Positions 62,779 to 64,000 of a DNA stretch of 64,000 nt are shown here, piece by piece (position 1 is the first letter of the stretch; every line of letters begins with the position of its first letter). The stretch spans positions 3,906,001 through 3,970,000 of the forward strand of contig NZ_CP071872.1 in NCBI RefSeq assembly GCF_022647665.1. Reading direction: 5' to 3'. Below the pieces are notes generated by a model. That model ran no database searches. It saw nothing but the letters and a program-made list of their open reading frames with translations, and had not been told where the DNA came from. A program made the position numbers and the translations under genes. Source of the stretch: Streptomyces formicae (GTDB lineage: Bacteria > Actinomycetota > Actinomycetes > Streptomycetales > Streptomycetaceae).

Positions 62779-64000
62779 TCACGCTCCGGCCGTCCAGCGC
62801 TGGTCGCGGTCGCCGTCGGCCGGATCGAAGCCGAGGGAGCTGCCCTCGGAGTCGCCGAGGGGCTCGAGGGCGAAGTCCGGCGCGACGCGCGGGCGTATCG
62901 CCCCTGAACCGTCCACGGTGAAGAGCAGGTTGAGGCCGTTCCTGCCGTCGGCCGAGGCGCAGGACCAGATACCGGCCCCGCGGTCGGTGTCGCCGCGTGA
63001 GTCGAGGCAGTAGTCGGCGTCCGCGTTGCTGTGCAGCAGCCCGGCGGAGTCCAGACTCCACTGCTGCGTCCGGGCACCGTTGCAGCGGGCGGTGACGACA
63101 TCGGTGCGGTTCTCCATCACGCCGTCCTCGATGTCGAGGCACAGTCCGGTGTCCGCGTTGACCACCTGGACGTAGCCGCCGCCCGGGATGACCGGTGCGG
63201 GCCGGCGCGGTGCGCTCGTCGACACCGTGGGCGCGGGCGGCGGCGTGGCGGGGACCGTGTGCGACGGAGTGGGACTCGGCGTGTGCGAGGGGCTCTTCGA
63301 CGGCTCCTCGGAGGGGCTCGCCGGCGCGGTGGGGGTGGGCGTGGGGACAGGAACGGTGTCCCAGGCGTCCTGAGCCGGCGGTTCCTGGGCGTGGTCGGGC
63401 GCCGGGGCGGGGCCGTCCGAGGCAACTGCCAGCACGGTGCCGGCGACGACAGCGCTCGTCAGCACGAGGGCGACCAGGACGACCGAACGTGCCGGCCGCC
63501 GCGCACCCCTCGCCGCCGCGGTGGCGGACGGGATGAACTCCGGCAGCCCGAGTACCGGGCCGTGGGTGTGGCCGTGGCTGTGGGCTTGGCCACGGACATG
63601 GCCACGGACGTGCCCTCGGCTTCGGCCCGCGTATGCCGCTCCGCCCCACCCCAGCAGGCCGTCGGCGAACACGGCCCGGGGGGGCGGCCGCCATGCGCGC
63701 GAGCTCCGCGACCAGCCGCGTACAGCTCGTGCACTCCGCCAGATGAACCGTCAGATCCTCGCTGTGCCGCCCGTCCTCCGGCCGCGCCGCGGCCTCGATG
63801 ATCCGGCGGAAGCCGAGGCACTTCCTGTCCCCGCCACGCTCCAGGTGGGCCTGGATGTAGGCATGGCGCATGGCGTCCCGCGCCTTGTCCCGCAGTTCGG
63901 AGACGATCCTCGGACGGATGCCGAGGTACGAGGCGACCGTGGCGTCCGGCTCCTCGTCCACCACCGCGTACCAGAGGACGCCCCGCGTCAGCTCCGGCAG
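62779..64000 (-). CDS. ECF sigma factor fused to zinc finger, membrane helix and ricin domain (partial, apparent frameshift)
   Basis: The gene enters from the right edge, so its N-terminus is outside the window. The first residues (VDEEPDATVASYLGIRPRIV, then RDKARDAMRHAYIQAHL) are sigma region 4. They are followed by a zf-HC2-like finger HLAECTSCTRLVAELARM, in anti-sigma style. The frame is then lost; adding one G to the seven-G run at 63678-63684 gives PPRAVFADGLLGWGGAAYAG, a His/Gly-rich linker, a membrane helix (SVVLVALVLTSAVVAGTVLAVA), a Thr/Pro/Ser-rich outer stalk and a C-terminal ricin-type beta-trefoil (VNADTGLCLDIED, QQWSLDSAG, DYCLDSRGD, DQRWTAG). A sigma factor tethered to the membrane by its own sugar-binding sensor is known for some actinobacterial ECF groups. 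Confidence 0.82.

Overview
The window is high-GC DNA with codon use, gene families and short operons typical of Streptomyces or a close relative. The pointers are a conservon-type signalling cluster, a SigB/SigF-type stress sigma factor, a zinc-finger/ricin ECF sigma factor, secondary-metabolite genes, GTG and TTG starts, and strongly G/C-biased third positions. No rRNA, tRNA or CRISPR array was seen. At least seven recognisable genes are each broken by one apparent single-base deletion, mostly in a G or C run (near 16610, 20502, 28037, 47799, 49829, 53180 and 63681). This looks more like consensus error in the assembly than decay, so I annotate those genes as whole CDS and flag the break.

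Region 1 (1-7.8 kb) looks acquired and decayed. It holds a 1280-residue DUF1023-type hydrolase of unusually low GC, an IS701-type transposase relic, a truncated cytochrome P450 and an apparently intact 1.6-kb insertion sequence with 12-bp inverted ends. Region 2 (7.8-11.4 kb) has an aldehyde dehydrogenase, its probable GAF-domain regulator and a small metallophosphoesterase.

Region 3 (11.7-19.3 kb) is the most interesting locus. SbnA and SbnB homologues, which together make L-2,3-diaminopropionate (L-Dap), flank a carrier-plus-membrane synthase of the Pls (epsilon-poly-L-lysine synthetase) type and a separate adenylation-carrier protein. This predicts a cationic Dap homopolymer or Dap peptide made by a split, membrane-bound NRPS. 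A convergent ABC-F gene follows; its promoter carries a TetR-like operator exactly in the -35/-10 spacer.

Region 4 (21-31.6 kb) is mostly core: an LCP cell-wall ligase, an exported dimethylformamidase-like protein, a SWIM/SNF2 pair, a fatty-acid desaturase with an exact 42-bp internal duplication, and a MOSC protein. Region 5 (31.7-39.2 kb) is one leftward operon of amino-sugar genes (4-epimerase, two glycosyltransferases, a NagA-like deacetylase, a Gfo/Idh/MocA oxidoreductase and a tiny membrane protein). Upstream of it lies a deletion scar joining an aldolase N-terminus to a UDP-sugar dehydrogenase C-terminus, then an APH-type kinase.

Region 6 (39.7-52.4 kb) has a secreted esterase with a hexanucleotide repeat in its signal peptide, an MHYT protein, the conservon genes cvnA-cvnB-cvnC without cvnD, a nucleoside hydrolase, a stress sigma factor, a DJ-1 protein and a baeRF-type protein. 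Region 7 (52.4-64 kb) has a coupled pair of terpene-cyclase-like genes, transposase and LigD relics, transketolase, NDH-2, an orphan CvnD-like GTPase, an AraC regulator opposite a PhyH dioxygenase, a PPOX protein, an orphan roadblock protein and a truncated ECF sigma factor.
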